A stretch of 64,000 nucleotides of DNA from Edolisoma coerulescens. Taxonomy: Eukaryota; Chordata; Aves; Passeriformes; Campephagidae. Every line of letters starts with the position of its first letter. The first letter of the stretch is position 1. The stretch is taken from positions 601,150 through 665,149 of the forward strand of contig VWZW01000481.1 in the NCBI GenBank assembly GCA_013397115.1, in the 5' to 3' direction. The position numbers were made by a program, and so were the translations under genes. Positions 51,181-62,800 of the stretch are shown in pieces. Below the pieces are notes generated by a model. It was not told the origin of the DNA. It was given only the letters and a program-made list of their open reading frames with translations, and made no database searches.

Positions 51181-51290
51181 TACCATTATATAACAAGGCT
51201 AAATTAAATAAATATTAATGGTAAATAACTATATTTAAGTTACCATTATATAATAACGGTGAATTAAATAAATGGTAAATTAAACAAAAT
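51181..51290. repeat. 60-bp tandem duplication with inverted ends
   Basis: Copy 1 starts at 51181 and copy 2 exactly 60 bases on at 51241. Both open with 'taccattatataa' and share 'gaattaaataaat/aaattaaataaat' and 'aatggtaaat'. In each copy TACCATT at the front is the reverse complement of AATGGTA towards the end, so each unit can fold on itself. Copy 2 lacks about ten bases in the middle. Confidence 0.85.
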
Positions 51291-51802
51291 AATTAATTGC
51301 CCCTAGCAATTGGCAATTTTCTGTTTATTTTCAAGAATAGGCTACCAGCCTGATCTATTTTAAAATATGGGAGAGATGTGGACTAATCTGTAAGGGCAGC
51401 CACGCCAAGTTAAAAAAAAAATCCCAGTTTGTTGTTACTAATATGCAGTGGCACTTATAACATTATATTAAATTTGAAGGAAACTGCAAAGATATCCAGC
51501 TTCCTTGGAAAAACCGTGGCTCAAGATCTGGGAAGAAGCAGCTTAGATGGGGAAAATCATCTGTAACTGAAATGGATGTTGAGTTTCCATCTCCTTTCCA
51601 TAGGACCAATTGGGTCATCCACCACAGAGAGAAGTGCTGAGAGGTTGTGGAACACACAAGCTGCCTGATCTGGGCAGTGCTCCATGGGAAGCCTGGGTGG
51701 CCCCTGGGGGGATTGTCAGGAGGTTCCAGGGTCAATTGAGAGAGACCTGTGACATTGAATCAGTTATGTTTGGTGTGCCCACCCAAGCCACATCCCGCTG
51801 GG
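51291..51802. other. Noncoding sequence, nothing recognised
   Basis: No feature seen up to the GGAA repeat. Confidence 0.5.
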
Positions 51803-51863
51803 CAGGAAGGAAGAAAGGAAGGGAGGGAGGCAGGAAGGAAGGAAAGTAGGAAGGAAGGAAGGA
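51803..51863 (+). repeat. (GGAA)n microsatellite
   Basis: Purine-only stretch of GGAA/GGGA/AGAA units, broken by one C and one T. GGAA is also the core of ETS-factor sites, so such repeats can be bound, but this copy is short and impure. Confidence 0.92.
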
Positions 51864-54008
51864 CAGACAAAGCCAGGTTCGCTGTCTGACAGCAGTGGGA
51901 GAAAGGTGAGCAGGAGAACAAGTCCAAAACACTCCATGAAGTCAAAGGCGACAAAGACCATCACTTCTAGAAACAAAACTGGAGTATTGCTCTTCCTCCT
52001 TTTTGCCCCACTGCAGTAGGGACAGGAAAGGACTGTATTCTCACCACCTTGCTGTGGGGTTGGCACTGAGCATGAGAGCATGTTTGCTTTCTCCAGTGCG
52101 TAAACGCTGGCCCAGCAGTGACTCTGTACAATTCAACGAAGGATGAAGCAAGTTATGAGAACCATGCCGCTAAGACTGAGACACTAATAACATTACAGGG
52201 ACATCTGAGGATACTGTTGTACTCACCAAAGTATGAGAATCAACATCACCCTCTCTAAGGTATACAAATGAAAGAAGGTTATTTAGTGTCCATCTGGTTT
52301 TGCTCAAGAGACGGTAAATTATTATTCCTCAAATGTCTGCTGAAGGCTTTTCGAGCTGCCAGACAACAGGATTTTTCCTAGCCTACAGATGTCACCTTCC
52401 ATGTTATCTGAGACCAAAAGGATGCATTCCCACTTTTTATACCTCTTTCCTTAAAGCAGTGTGGTTGCTTGTTTATAGAACATGGATACTACGACAGCTC
52501 AGGGAACAAAAAATTAACAGGCACTATCCAGCAGAGGGAGCACAGTAACACAGAAACCCCTCAGCTGTAAGGTGAGGAACTTTTTCTATTAAAACCCACA
52601 ATAAGTGGCAATCTGAATTTACTGTTTTAGCACATGGCACGGAAAAGACAGAATTTAAATAAAAATAGAGAGATGTGAGAGAGGAATATCAAACAATTAG
52701 AAGTAGGAAAATAATTTATTTCCTGATGTTTTCATCTGTAATAAGGCAAATGTAACTTAACTGCTGGAAAAATTGAGGTTTAAAAGAAGAGATCAAGGAT
52801 GATCTTGGGAAGAGTAATAACATTTATTTTAAAATGCTGATTTTAACTGAAATAGAACTGGCTGCTTTGGCTGAAAGATTCAAGTGCTGTGCTTTCAGTT
52901 TGATGGTGCACTTCCTCTTGTTCCTAATGAAGTCATATATCACAGAAATAACTGATGCACCCATTTATTTGGTGTATGTGTAATTTTTAGAGTTCGATAT
53001 GACAGAAATCTTACTAGATATGTTCTGTCTTCTGTGCCTGTTACACTTTCTAATCTAATCAAGCTCAAATATTTGTGAATTAAAAAAAGAAACAAGAGCT
53101 AATACCTGTTTTTATAAGAAACTATCATAAACCAGAGAAAGAATCCCTCACATTTTTATGTGACTTACATGAACTACAGTAATTAAAGAAACAATGTAAT
53201 ACCTTAAAATTGTTTCCATCTTAAATGCAAACATTTCTCAGGGTGCATTTCATTAATATATTTATACCACAGGATTTTTTAATTAGTGCATCTAAATTCT
53301 AAGCTGTGCCACTGACTGTTATTTGACCTTTAGCAATTCACAGTCTTTCTAAGAGAGTTTCTGTTATCTTTGTAATGAAAATCATATTGATTTCACAGCT
53401 GGGTACAGTGTAACAGCAGCTTTGCCTGCTGGTAGAAAGTAGTTGAAATAAAAACATAATTTTAAAAGGAAAGAGAGAAGAAAGAACTGGATGTTCTGAT
53501 CAGAAATGCTAACTACAGATAACTTGAGATAGAATATTTTCAGTTTGACTCTTATGTGTTTTCCAAAGAAAAAGCCAAGCGTGATGAAGACTGATTAGCT
53601 ATATTTTCTGTTAAGCAAACTTAACTTCTCTGCACAAACTAGCAGTAAGATTAACAACTGAAACAAAACATTTATACTGCTAAATATTGAAGATGTCCCC
53701 ATCCAGCAGATATTTCATTTTGTTGTATAATGTCCTAAGGAAATGAGGCTTATGCAGGCTCATTATCCATTCACTCAACTATTACCCCGATTTCCCTGGT
53801 AATTTTTCAACCTCTTGGACAATTTCAACCAAATCTAGAACAACAGTGGAAGTCACAGAGATGTCAAAGACTTTTGACCACCAGATCCAACTGAGAGTGT
53901 ATGACGTTTAATGGACACTTGATACATTTGCCAGTCACACGTGTCCCTGCTCACTAACTCCAGAAGTAGACTGGAAGTAGGCATTGCAAGAGGGTTCTCA
54001 TCCCTATT
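51864..54008. other. Noncoding stretch, nothing recognised
   Basis: AT-rich sequence up to the LTR. No gene features. Confidence 0.5.
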
Positions 54009-54421
54009 TGTCCTGGTTCTGGCAAGGACAGGGTTAGTTGTTGCAGTAACCAGGAGGGGCCTGGGTAGGACCCAGAAGTTATTCTGTACCACCTCACATG
54101 ATTTCCAGGAGTGGGGGAAGGGGTCCCTTCTGGGTCACATAATGTGGTGGAGGGAGTGGTTGGGTGTTGGGATTCCGTGTGGTGAGCACTCATGCTTGAT
54201 GTTGTTACTGTTCGTTGTAGGTTTTTTTATTAATTTCATTACTGTTTCCAGTAAATTGCTCTTATCTCAACCCATGACGTTTACCTTTTGTGCTTCCAAT
54301 TCTCCTCTCCATCCCGCCACAGGGGAGGGAGAGGGGGATGGGGGAATGAGCAAGTGGCACATGGTTTAGAGTGTTTCAGTGGGAACACTAGACTGGGGAA
54401 CGCCATTCCTAAACCACGACA
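54009..54421 (+). mobile_element. Solo ERVL-type LTR
   Basis: Starts TGTCCTGGTTCTGGCAAGGA at 54009 and ends TAAACCACGACA at 54421, the termini I know from the abundant ERVL-type LTRs of birds. Inside, the conserved U5 phrase 'gctcttatctcaacccatga' (about 54259-54278) and the C-rich 'tctcctctccatcccgcca' before the 3' end are kept. At 413 bases it is shorter than many family members. I see no TATA box and the expected poly(A) signal before 'cttatctcaaccca' is mutated (gtaaat). The 5-base flanks (ctatt and ccaat) do not match, so the target duplication has decayed. No internal retroviral sequence adjoins it on either side. Confidence 0.9.
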
Positions 54422-55071
54422 CCAATAGTAGTTTAAAGACACAGCACCTTTACACTGACAAGACAAGTTGATCCACAGAAAGCAAAGGTGTCATCTTGGG
54501 AAAAAGTCTGAAGAATTATTTCTTGAGCATACTAAAAGTGAAACTGTTTTGTTTACATACCTGTGTATTCCACAGCTCTTCTAGAATATCTTATTTCATC
54601 AGTCCAACATAAATTCATTTATTTTTACATAATTCTATTTTAGTAATGTGTTAAGGTGACAATAAACTTACTAAATTACTTTAAAAACATGATGACTTCA
54701 CTAAGGATATTTAAATTGTAGTCCAAACTGCCTAACTTCAAAAATGTCTCATTAAAAGTTCCTTACTGTTTATGACCAAAGTGTTCTCATGATCCTCTAT
54801 AGTCACATGAATCAAACACATTAACTTTTAGAAGGTTTTACTGTCTTTTTTCCATCTAACAAATACAAATACCTTTTGCTAGGCCAAGACAATCCCTCAT
54901 CACCCCACAACAGCCAACAAAATGTCTACTACAGGGAGGCTCCTTAGAAGTCCAGCTCATTTTCAGCTATATGGTGGCCAGTATCAAAACCTGGAGTGTG
55001 GTATGAACAGGTGTGGATGGTGACCAGCATGTAGAAATGAGAAAAAATGAATTAACCTTCATCACACATGG
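54422..55071. other. Noncoding sequence, nothing recognised
   Basis: AT-rich sequence between the LTR and a short CA repeat. Confidence 0.5.
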
Positions 55072-55086
55072 ACACACACACACACA
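55072..55086 (+). repeat. Short (CA)n repeat
   Basis: Seven CA units just upstream of the CR1 copy. Confidence 0.9.
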
Positions 55087-55157
55087 TGTGCATCCCCAAA
55101 CAAACAGATAAACCTATGTGCAAGAAGATGCTTGATGTCAAATCAAGAAAGACAAGG

Positions 55158-55642
55158 ATACCAGAAGAACAAGGAACTACTGGAGAGGGTCCAGCAGATG
55201 GCTATAAAGATGACAAGGGGAATGGAGCATTACTCAAGAGCAATGCTGTCCTCTTATGAGGATAGGTTGGGCCTGCTTAGCTTGAAGAAGAGACAACTGA
55301 GAGGGGATCTGATCAATGCACATAACTATCTTCAGGGCAGGTGTCAAGAGGATGGGGCCAGGCTCAGTTCAGTGGTGCCCAATGATGGGACAAGGGGCAA
55401 TGGGCACAAACTGAAATACAGTAAGTTCTATCTGAATATGAGGAAAAATGTCTTTACTTTGAGGGTGACAGAGAAATGGAACAGACTGCTCAGAGCAGTT
55501 GAGGAGTCTCCTTCCTAAGAAATATTCAAAACCTGCCTAGACACAATTCTGTGCAACCTGGTGCAGGTGAACCTGCTCTAGCAGGAGGGTTGGCCTAGAG
55601 GATCTCAAGAGACTCTTTCCAATCCCAACCATTATGTGATTT
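55158..55642 (+). mobile_element. CR1 LINE with readable ORF2 C-terminus
   Basis: A 5'-truncated avian CR1 on the plus strand. The ORF2 end can be read for over 110 codons: the Arg-Leu-x-Leu-Leu-Ser-Leu-x-Lys-Arg-x-Leu-Arg-Gly-Asp-Leu-Ile block (about 55264-55310), the Thr-Arg-Gly-Asn-Gly block (55390-55404) and the Trp-Asn-Arg-Leu end (about 55475-55490). Then follows the 3' UTR phrase 'gcaggagggttggcctagagg' and a worn tail ('ccaaccattatgtgattttg'). The frame opens at 55132, upstream of the recognisable CR1 part, and closes at 55518 as expected for the ORF2 stop. This fragment lacks the catalytic domains and cannot transpose. Confidence 0.95.
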
Positions 55643-58600
55643 TGCAAAATGTCTGTGAGATATTAAAAAGAGCTTCAAAGTGTCGTTGGAACTACCTGAA
55701 AGGGTCTGGGACTCACCAGTTCCACCGCCTGTAAATGATCTGTTCTGTCTAACGCAGATTTCCCCAGAGCTACGTGGAAAAGAAACCCCATATTGGAGGA
55801 CAATTTGAAATCCACAAACTTTGTAGTATTTATGAAGTTCTGAGTAATGCTGAGGTGGGAAGGCATTGTGACCACAGACATGGGGAATAACAGACCAGAA
55901 TCCAAAACCACCCTTTCATGTTTTTTGCTGTGAAGACTGCATATCAGGCAGTTAATAGAGAATCAAATGTCCTTCTGCCTGTCCCAGACATTAAGCAAGA
56001 CTAAGTTTGATACTGTATTGCCCTATCATCAGGAAGAAGAACTGCACCAATACAGTTCATCACAGGTGTCTTACAGAAGTCGGCACAGGGGCCACTGGCA
56101 TTGCAGGAGTACAAGATACCACCACAACACACAACAAAATACAACCCAAAATTTTGGGAAAGGCAAATGTTGGCTTTTGAAATTTGTTTCATACTTCTAG
56201 TAATCAGTGCTATACAAATACACTGGTGATAATGCAAACATCCAGTCTAAGAGCTACTAGCCTCAAACTCAAAACTTGATTATGGAGAATTGAGCCACTT
56301 AATCCAATTTCCTCTAAAATTTGTCACTTACTTTTGTAAGTCACATTAAGGTTCACGCAAATATGCATCACCATACAATCAGTCTGAAATATTATGTAGG
56401 GTGCCAGAGTATATTAAAGCATTATTTTTATAACACGGGTTTATGTTACTATATAGTAAACCCTAGCTGAAACTCAGGGATGGAAATAAGCCCACGTGTG
56501 TGCTGCAAAAATCTTCCTACATAGCTACATCACTGAAGGCACACATGTGGGGTAAGTAAATCATGAGCCCTAGATTACACACCATGCTGGCACAATGCTC
56601 TCTGAGAGTGAGGGGTGGGAGCTACTTATGCCAAAATTATGCCACTCTGAGAGGTGGTGTCATTTCCTCCAAGATGTACTGTCTTCATCCAACAGCAAGC
56701 GCCATGCCTGCATCAGAAGCCTCTGCTGACACAACTGGTCTGGTGCCAAGACATCTGTGGCTCTGGGGAACAAAGCACCCCAGCACTGATCCTCACATCC
56801 CAGTTCTGCACTTCCCAGAACGCTTGGGTTCTACTCTTCCCAAGGCTTTGTGTCAGCTCCATCATCAGGTATTGCAGTGAGTTACTCCTCTACCATGGCA
56901 TTAATATTATTTTGTCTCACAGAAGAGCTATGACATGTCCCAGCAGCACAGAGGGATTTAATAATAAAACGAGCAAGTGAAACTGCTTTTCTAAATTCCA
57001 ATGGGTACAGCAAGAATCATTTAAAAATCTCTGCTATTTAGGAATATCTGTTTAGCTGCTGTCAAGGTATATATTCAACTTTTAAAAGTTCTGATTACCT
57101 GATAGGATATACTATGGCTACTACATTTCAGAGAAACAAATTTTTTTTGTGGTAAATGTTCTTACCACAAAGCTCTCGTGTACAAATTTTTTTCCTGAAT
57201 GCAAGAATTCACATGAACCTGCTTTGTAAGACAAAGTCTAGGGAAAGAAAACAGAGCCAAAACCAAAACTGAAAAAGTACCTCTCAGGAAGGTACTCAGA
57301 TGAAGAGAAAGAATTTTTTACCCACAGACCACTATGGACCACTAAGGATGTGCCAAACTGATACTCAGTTACCTAGGCTAATGGTCATAATGAACCATCT
57401 GCTGCTATGAAATTGTTTAAAATCTATTGTGTCTATTGAATGTAAGGAACTGTACCTGTAAAACCACTTTGAACATGTGCCTCAGCTCCATTAGAGAGTA
57501 TGAATACCCAGAATAGAGGTACTGATTTCAAAAATATAACAAAAACCTGTGAAGATTTTTGCTTCTTGCAACTGTCTATTTCCTTTCAAGCCTCTCAATT
57601 TAAGAAAATGATTGTTTGATTTTTTTATTAAACTAATTTTCATTTTAATGTGTTTTTCATATGAACACATTCTCAAGAGCTACAGCGATGGAAAATGTAG
57701 GTCCATCACCAAGTTGCTGAATGGTGCAGTTTTCAGTGGGCTGGGCCACTGTTTATCTTTTCTTACGCATAACAGTGAGTTTTTGCCCTGCTAACACTCA
57801 ATGTTGTAATACGTTCCAGGAGCTTGCTGTGAGTCACAGTTTGAAAAATACCAGTGGCAAGGTCCTATTGATCTTGCTTTAAGCAATTGACTCCAAAAAG
57901 TAGAAGCTACATGATTTTGAGAAGGCAGAGCATCTTGCCAGTAACTTCTGTGGACAGAGTGACCTGTTACTGAGGCCAGATCCCTTGCAATAACTGACCA
58001 ATTTTATTTAAAGCTAACTTCAGATACCTCTGCCCTATGCTGAAATCTATAGGGCATGTATGTATGCAGGAGCATAGGTATCCAAGTCTAGCATTTGCAC
58101 TCAAGTGAAGCCTCCAAAATTTTGTCTCATTTCCCTGTTCATTGAGTAAGTGTCCATACCTTTTCAGTGCATCAATTTCCACTGCTGCAGCTTGCAAAGT
58201 CACCTAAATTCAGATATCAATGGACCCAAACATAGCTATTTCAATGACAAATAAAAGTATCAATGGTACATATCTGCTCCACTTGTCTCTGATGAGAAAG
58301 CTGAAGGGAGGAACAAAGTTTGACATAAGCCTGGATGAGGTGAGGAGTCCAGCCAGCCACATTCAGTCCATGAATGTGGAACCTGTAGGGACAGTGGTCT
58401 CCCAGGGGCTACATCTGAAAAACCCAAGGAAGGACAGACAGTGTTTCCCATTAGCCAGGACCCAAGACCTAGATGAGCTTGGCTCATGAGAAACACTGCA
58501 CAAGCACAGTTTGTTGCTCAGCCCTGATGGTTGATGGTGTCCTTCTTAAGGACCAAGACCTGCTGAGATCTAAGCAGCTGGAGAAAGAAGCAGAACAGTC

Positions 58601-59404
58601 AAGTCAAATTTTTGTGATATTCTGCAGTAGAAGTGCTATGTCCCAGTCATATTACAGGCAATGTAAAGAAACTGCATTCAAGTTATAATGTACTGTGAAA
58701 AATAAAGAACACCCAGAATTAAACAAATAAATCAATTCTAAACTTTGTCAGGAGTATGTGTTTGAGAAGTGTGATTTACAAGTCTCCAGTCAGCCGCCCC
58801 AGCCCAACTATTTTATTCTGGAAGATCCAACTGCAAATACAGTAATAAGGACTTTTAAAGTTATCTCCGAAATGTCTACACTTTATCCTTTTAGATTTTT
58901 AATGGATTTCACATGATACATACAATTTTTGAGAACCGAAGTGCTACTTCTAATGTTTCCAGTTAAATGAAATCTTTAAAATAGAAGGAATGATAAAAGA
59001 AAAATCTAAAACTATATTTAGCATTCTGAATGCAATTAGGACAATTTTATTCAATTGATTTCTGAAGTTCCCACATGAGTGATCTACAGTGATATCATTC
59101 AGTATCACAGTAACAGGTGCTGAAGAAGTCATTTTAAACAAATGAATTTTATCATGTTATCTGTTTTTTCCCTATTACAGCCAACTTTCCAAGTACTTCT
59201 GTGCAATTATCTAAATGAAGGTATATCAAAAAGTACTTTGTTCCAAGATGTATTTCCATTTTTCATTACAGGATCACTGGAGTAATAGCATTGTTTACTC
59301 TCTTTTCTACAGAAGGATTTTATCACTGCTTGAAGACACAAAAAAGATAGTGTAAGTGTACATGAATCCTGTCTTTTAAACTACAGTTTTACTACAAGAA
59401 TAAA
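55643..59404. other. Noncoding stretch, nothing recognised
   Basis: Short frames only on both strands; no known repeat or exon. Confidence 0.5.
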
Positions 59405-59870
59405 ATGTACAGAAGAATTAGAAGGGACCTCCAGATGACACCTAATACATCCTCTTGCCTTCAGGAAGCAGTTTTTCAAGTACTCTGATCTTACAGATCT
59501 CCAATTGAGATGGAAACTCCAAAGGCTTGCCAAGCAATCTATTCCCTATCCTCACCATTTAAGTTTTCTGTAATTTTAAAAATAAATCTTCCCTGCTGTA
59601 ATTTAGCCTATTATTTCTTGTTCTATCAAACACAGGCAAAGGAAATAGATTGTTCTTTTCCTCCTTGGAGCAACCTCTTGTATTATAGTGTCTTAGGTCT
59701 ATATTTTCTGTCAGACTAAATGAACATAATTTATTCCTTTTTTTTTTTCTTTTAAGTTATAATTTCTACACTTCTGTCTTTTTTGTCACTCTCCTTTGGA
59801 CTGTTTCCAGTTGATTCTCTTCTTTCTTCAGGTCTGGTGTCTAAAACTGGACATGGTATTATAATTCAGT
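59405..59870 (-). mobile_element. Old CR1 LINE
   Basis: On the minus strand this follows the last third of CR1 ORF2 and the 3' UTR. Visible landmarks are 'gtccaaaggagagtgacaaaa' (complement of about 59786-59806), 'tttagtctgacagaaaa', 'gatagaacaagaaataatagg', 'ctaaattacagcagggaag' and the tail 'ggaggtcccttctaattctt'. A poly-A/T insertion (about 59739-59750) and many stops show long decay. The wording is nearest to the old CR1 lineage also found in turtles and crocodiles. Confidence 0.85.
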
Positions 59871-62800
59871 ATGAAATTTAAGATTTGTTAGTCCCAGATT
59901 TCATCTGATTATTTAAATAATGAAGCTAATCATCTCCCAGGAGAAGGATACCAAAGCTCTCATTCTAGTAATTGTCCTGCTGGAAACCAAAGTCAAAAGT
60001 TAGATTAATTAAAGCACAGTTCAGTGAAAATCAATCTAAGGAAACTTGTTTTCCTTTTGGATTTGTGTCTTAAGCCTGATTGACCAAACATCTAAGAAAA
60101 CACAAACTCTGATTCAAGTTTGTTTGCATCACACTATTTCTATGAGCTTTCTGATGTTCACTAAGAGTGAAACTCCCATGAAGTCTTTCCCTCAGTGCTG
60201 TTTGTCTGCCTGTAAGAGCGTATTTCCAGATTCATGAAAACACAAACAGGGAAGCTGCCCAGGTACGAGCCTCTGGGATGACAGCTGGAGTAGATGGGGG
60301 GAGAAGGAGCAGGAGGTGACAGCAACTGGACCAAAACCAGCTGGTGCAGGTTTTAATAGCTGATTTACAATTAGGCTGTGATTTTACAACTAGTTCTGTT
60401 GACTCTGACAAAACAGCCCCTACCATAACTCCACCTCACCAGCTATTCTGAACAACAGCATGATTTCCTAAGCCCTACTTCTCAAACAGACTACATGGTT
60501 TCCTTCCAACAGTTGTGAGCTATATAAACAATGGCTTATTACATCCTATCTTTGTGAATAGATTTTAGATCTCCTGTTGTATTAGAGCATGTAAAGTTCT
60601 AAATGAGACATGCATGTGAGAACATGTATTCCCTTTCTTTCTTCTTTTCTGTCCTCCCTCATTTAATTGCTCTACTCTTCTCCCAAGAGAAAAATATCCA
60701 TGCTTTTGAGAGCAGGATCCCGACATTCAACATGCTGTCATTTATTTTGTTCTTACAGTAATTTTAGTAATAAATTCTGTTGTATATAGGTGGAGCCACT
60801 CAAGGATTACATAAGATATTCATTATGTGAGACAAAAGGTCAGCCTATTTATTCATTCCTGGAGGACTAAGGAATTAATACTTGTGTCACCAATGATGAT
60901 ACCAATTCCACTGCTAGGAGTTATGATTGTGACTCTAGGATTTTGATCATAAGTAAGAGGGTAGTGGTATTTCTATTTGCATTAATTTGAAAAACTTCTG
61001 TAGCAGACAACATTTTATATAATCACTATTTGTAAATGTGTTTGGTATTTCAGGTTACATTGAATACTGGGGATTTCAGGAACAATGCCATAAAACTTGA
61101 GCAGCGCATCAGCCTTAGAAAGCTGCTTCAGCCTATTGAGGAATTGTCATATTTGCTTATAGTTACTCTGAAACTTGATATTAAGGACTACACACACTGT
61201 TAATTTCAAGAAGCTGTCTTGCTATTATGAACCACCTCTTCAAAGGCATCTACTTTCTTTCCTAGTGATTATAGAGGAACTTTGGAGGTTATTCCTGCCA
61301 TCAACTATCCAACATTAGGTACTTAACTGGCCTCCCTTTTTTCTTTGCCAGAGTTAAGACACTTAAAATACAGTACATAATGTGACCAGTAAAGGGTGGG
61401 AGCCAGGACACCAAATGGGAGAGGTGTAAAATCTCATGAAAAGATTTTCCACAGAGCAAGCGGTGACTGACCTGACAGATAAATCAGAGCAAGACCAGAG
61501 ACAAAGCTGCTAAAACAGGCTGAAGAATGGAGCAGGCAGAGAGAGATAAATATGATAGTGAGAGAGAAAATCATCTTGTCTTGCCTATGTAAGAACAGAG
61601 ATAAGGACTGGGATATTACTGGAGGAACTGGAAGTGATTGGCAAAACAACTGGAGCCTTGAGCTCCTAGGTCAAGGCTTTACTAAATAAAAAGATGTTAA
61701 ACAGAAGCCCAGATGAACAACCTCATAAACTAAATTAGGATTGGTTAGCTGAGCAGAATCAGAGCAAGACACAGGGACAGGGACAGGTATTAGAGCAGAC
61801 TGGCAGAAATTGGGGAGGTTGTAGCAGACAAACACATAGTGGTGGGAAAAGGTAGAAAAGGTGTCTCAGCCACAAGATTTATTCATTGCTAGAAAATGTG
61901 CGTTTCATCACCACTGAAGTTGGCAACATGAGAAGAGTAGCTTACTTACCAGCTATTCCATCACATCCAGCTAGCAGAAGTGTGGTGTCTCCACATACGG
62001 CACAGCAAAACTGAGCTTGTTCACTATGAGAATTTTCTCCTTTCAATGGGTCTTGACTGGACATATAGTCAAAGTTTCTAGAGGCAGATAAAGCTGCTAG
62101 GTTACCTGCTTCAGACTCGCATCTACACAAACACCACAGACTGTCTTTCAGTGATGACTCTAATAATTTGTTTGAGATCTTATTTGAAGATGGATACAGT
62201 ATTGGTAGTTACACTGTTTAAAATTTCCACACCATTCCTATCTGAGTTTGACTTTACTTTTGAAACACTCTCACTTTGCATGCCTCTTTTTTCTATGCAT
62301 ATAACAGTTCTGTTCTACCCATAAAATTATTTATTTGGTGTAAGCAAGCTTCTGTCTTCATAAAATTAATTCCATAAAGATATTTACAGACAGACAATAA
62401 AGATGCAAGCTCACATTTCCTAACATTTTTTCCTTTCTAATCTCTTCCTGGGAATGGGGCGAATTTCTAAAGTAGACAAGATTGTGGACAAAGAACCCAT
62501 AAAGTTTTCTTTAAACCAGAGTAACAAATTGTTTTAACATTGTTTAATCTTTAAATACATTCAATGCATATAATGTAACTAAATAAAATGTGGGATGAAT
62601 TTGCAGAAATTTCAATATTTAGGTTTTACTGGATGTGACCATGTAAACAGGATGTAATGTTTACTTACTATAAAGCCCATTGTAAAACAACGTTTTTGAA
62701 ACTGCAATTGGTTAAAGACCAGGGAAAAGGCAAGCAGCACACCAGCTTCTTACAGGTGCAAAACCAGACTATTGAATTCATTCAGTGAAAAAATATTCCG

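Noticed and set aside
51803..51863. GGAA repeat as an ETS-factor enhancer
   Set aside because: Possible in principle, but it is short and interrupted, and nothing around it suggests a regulatory element.
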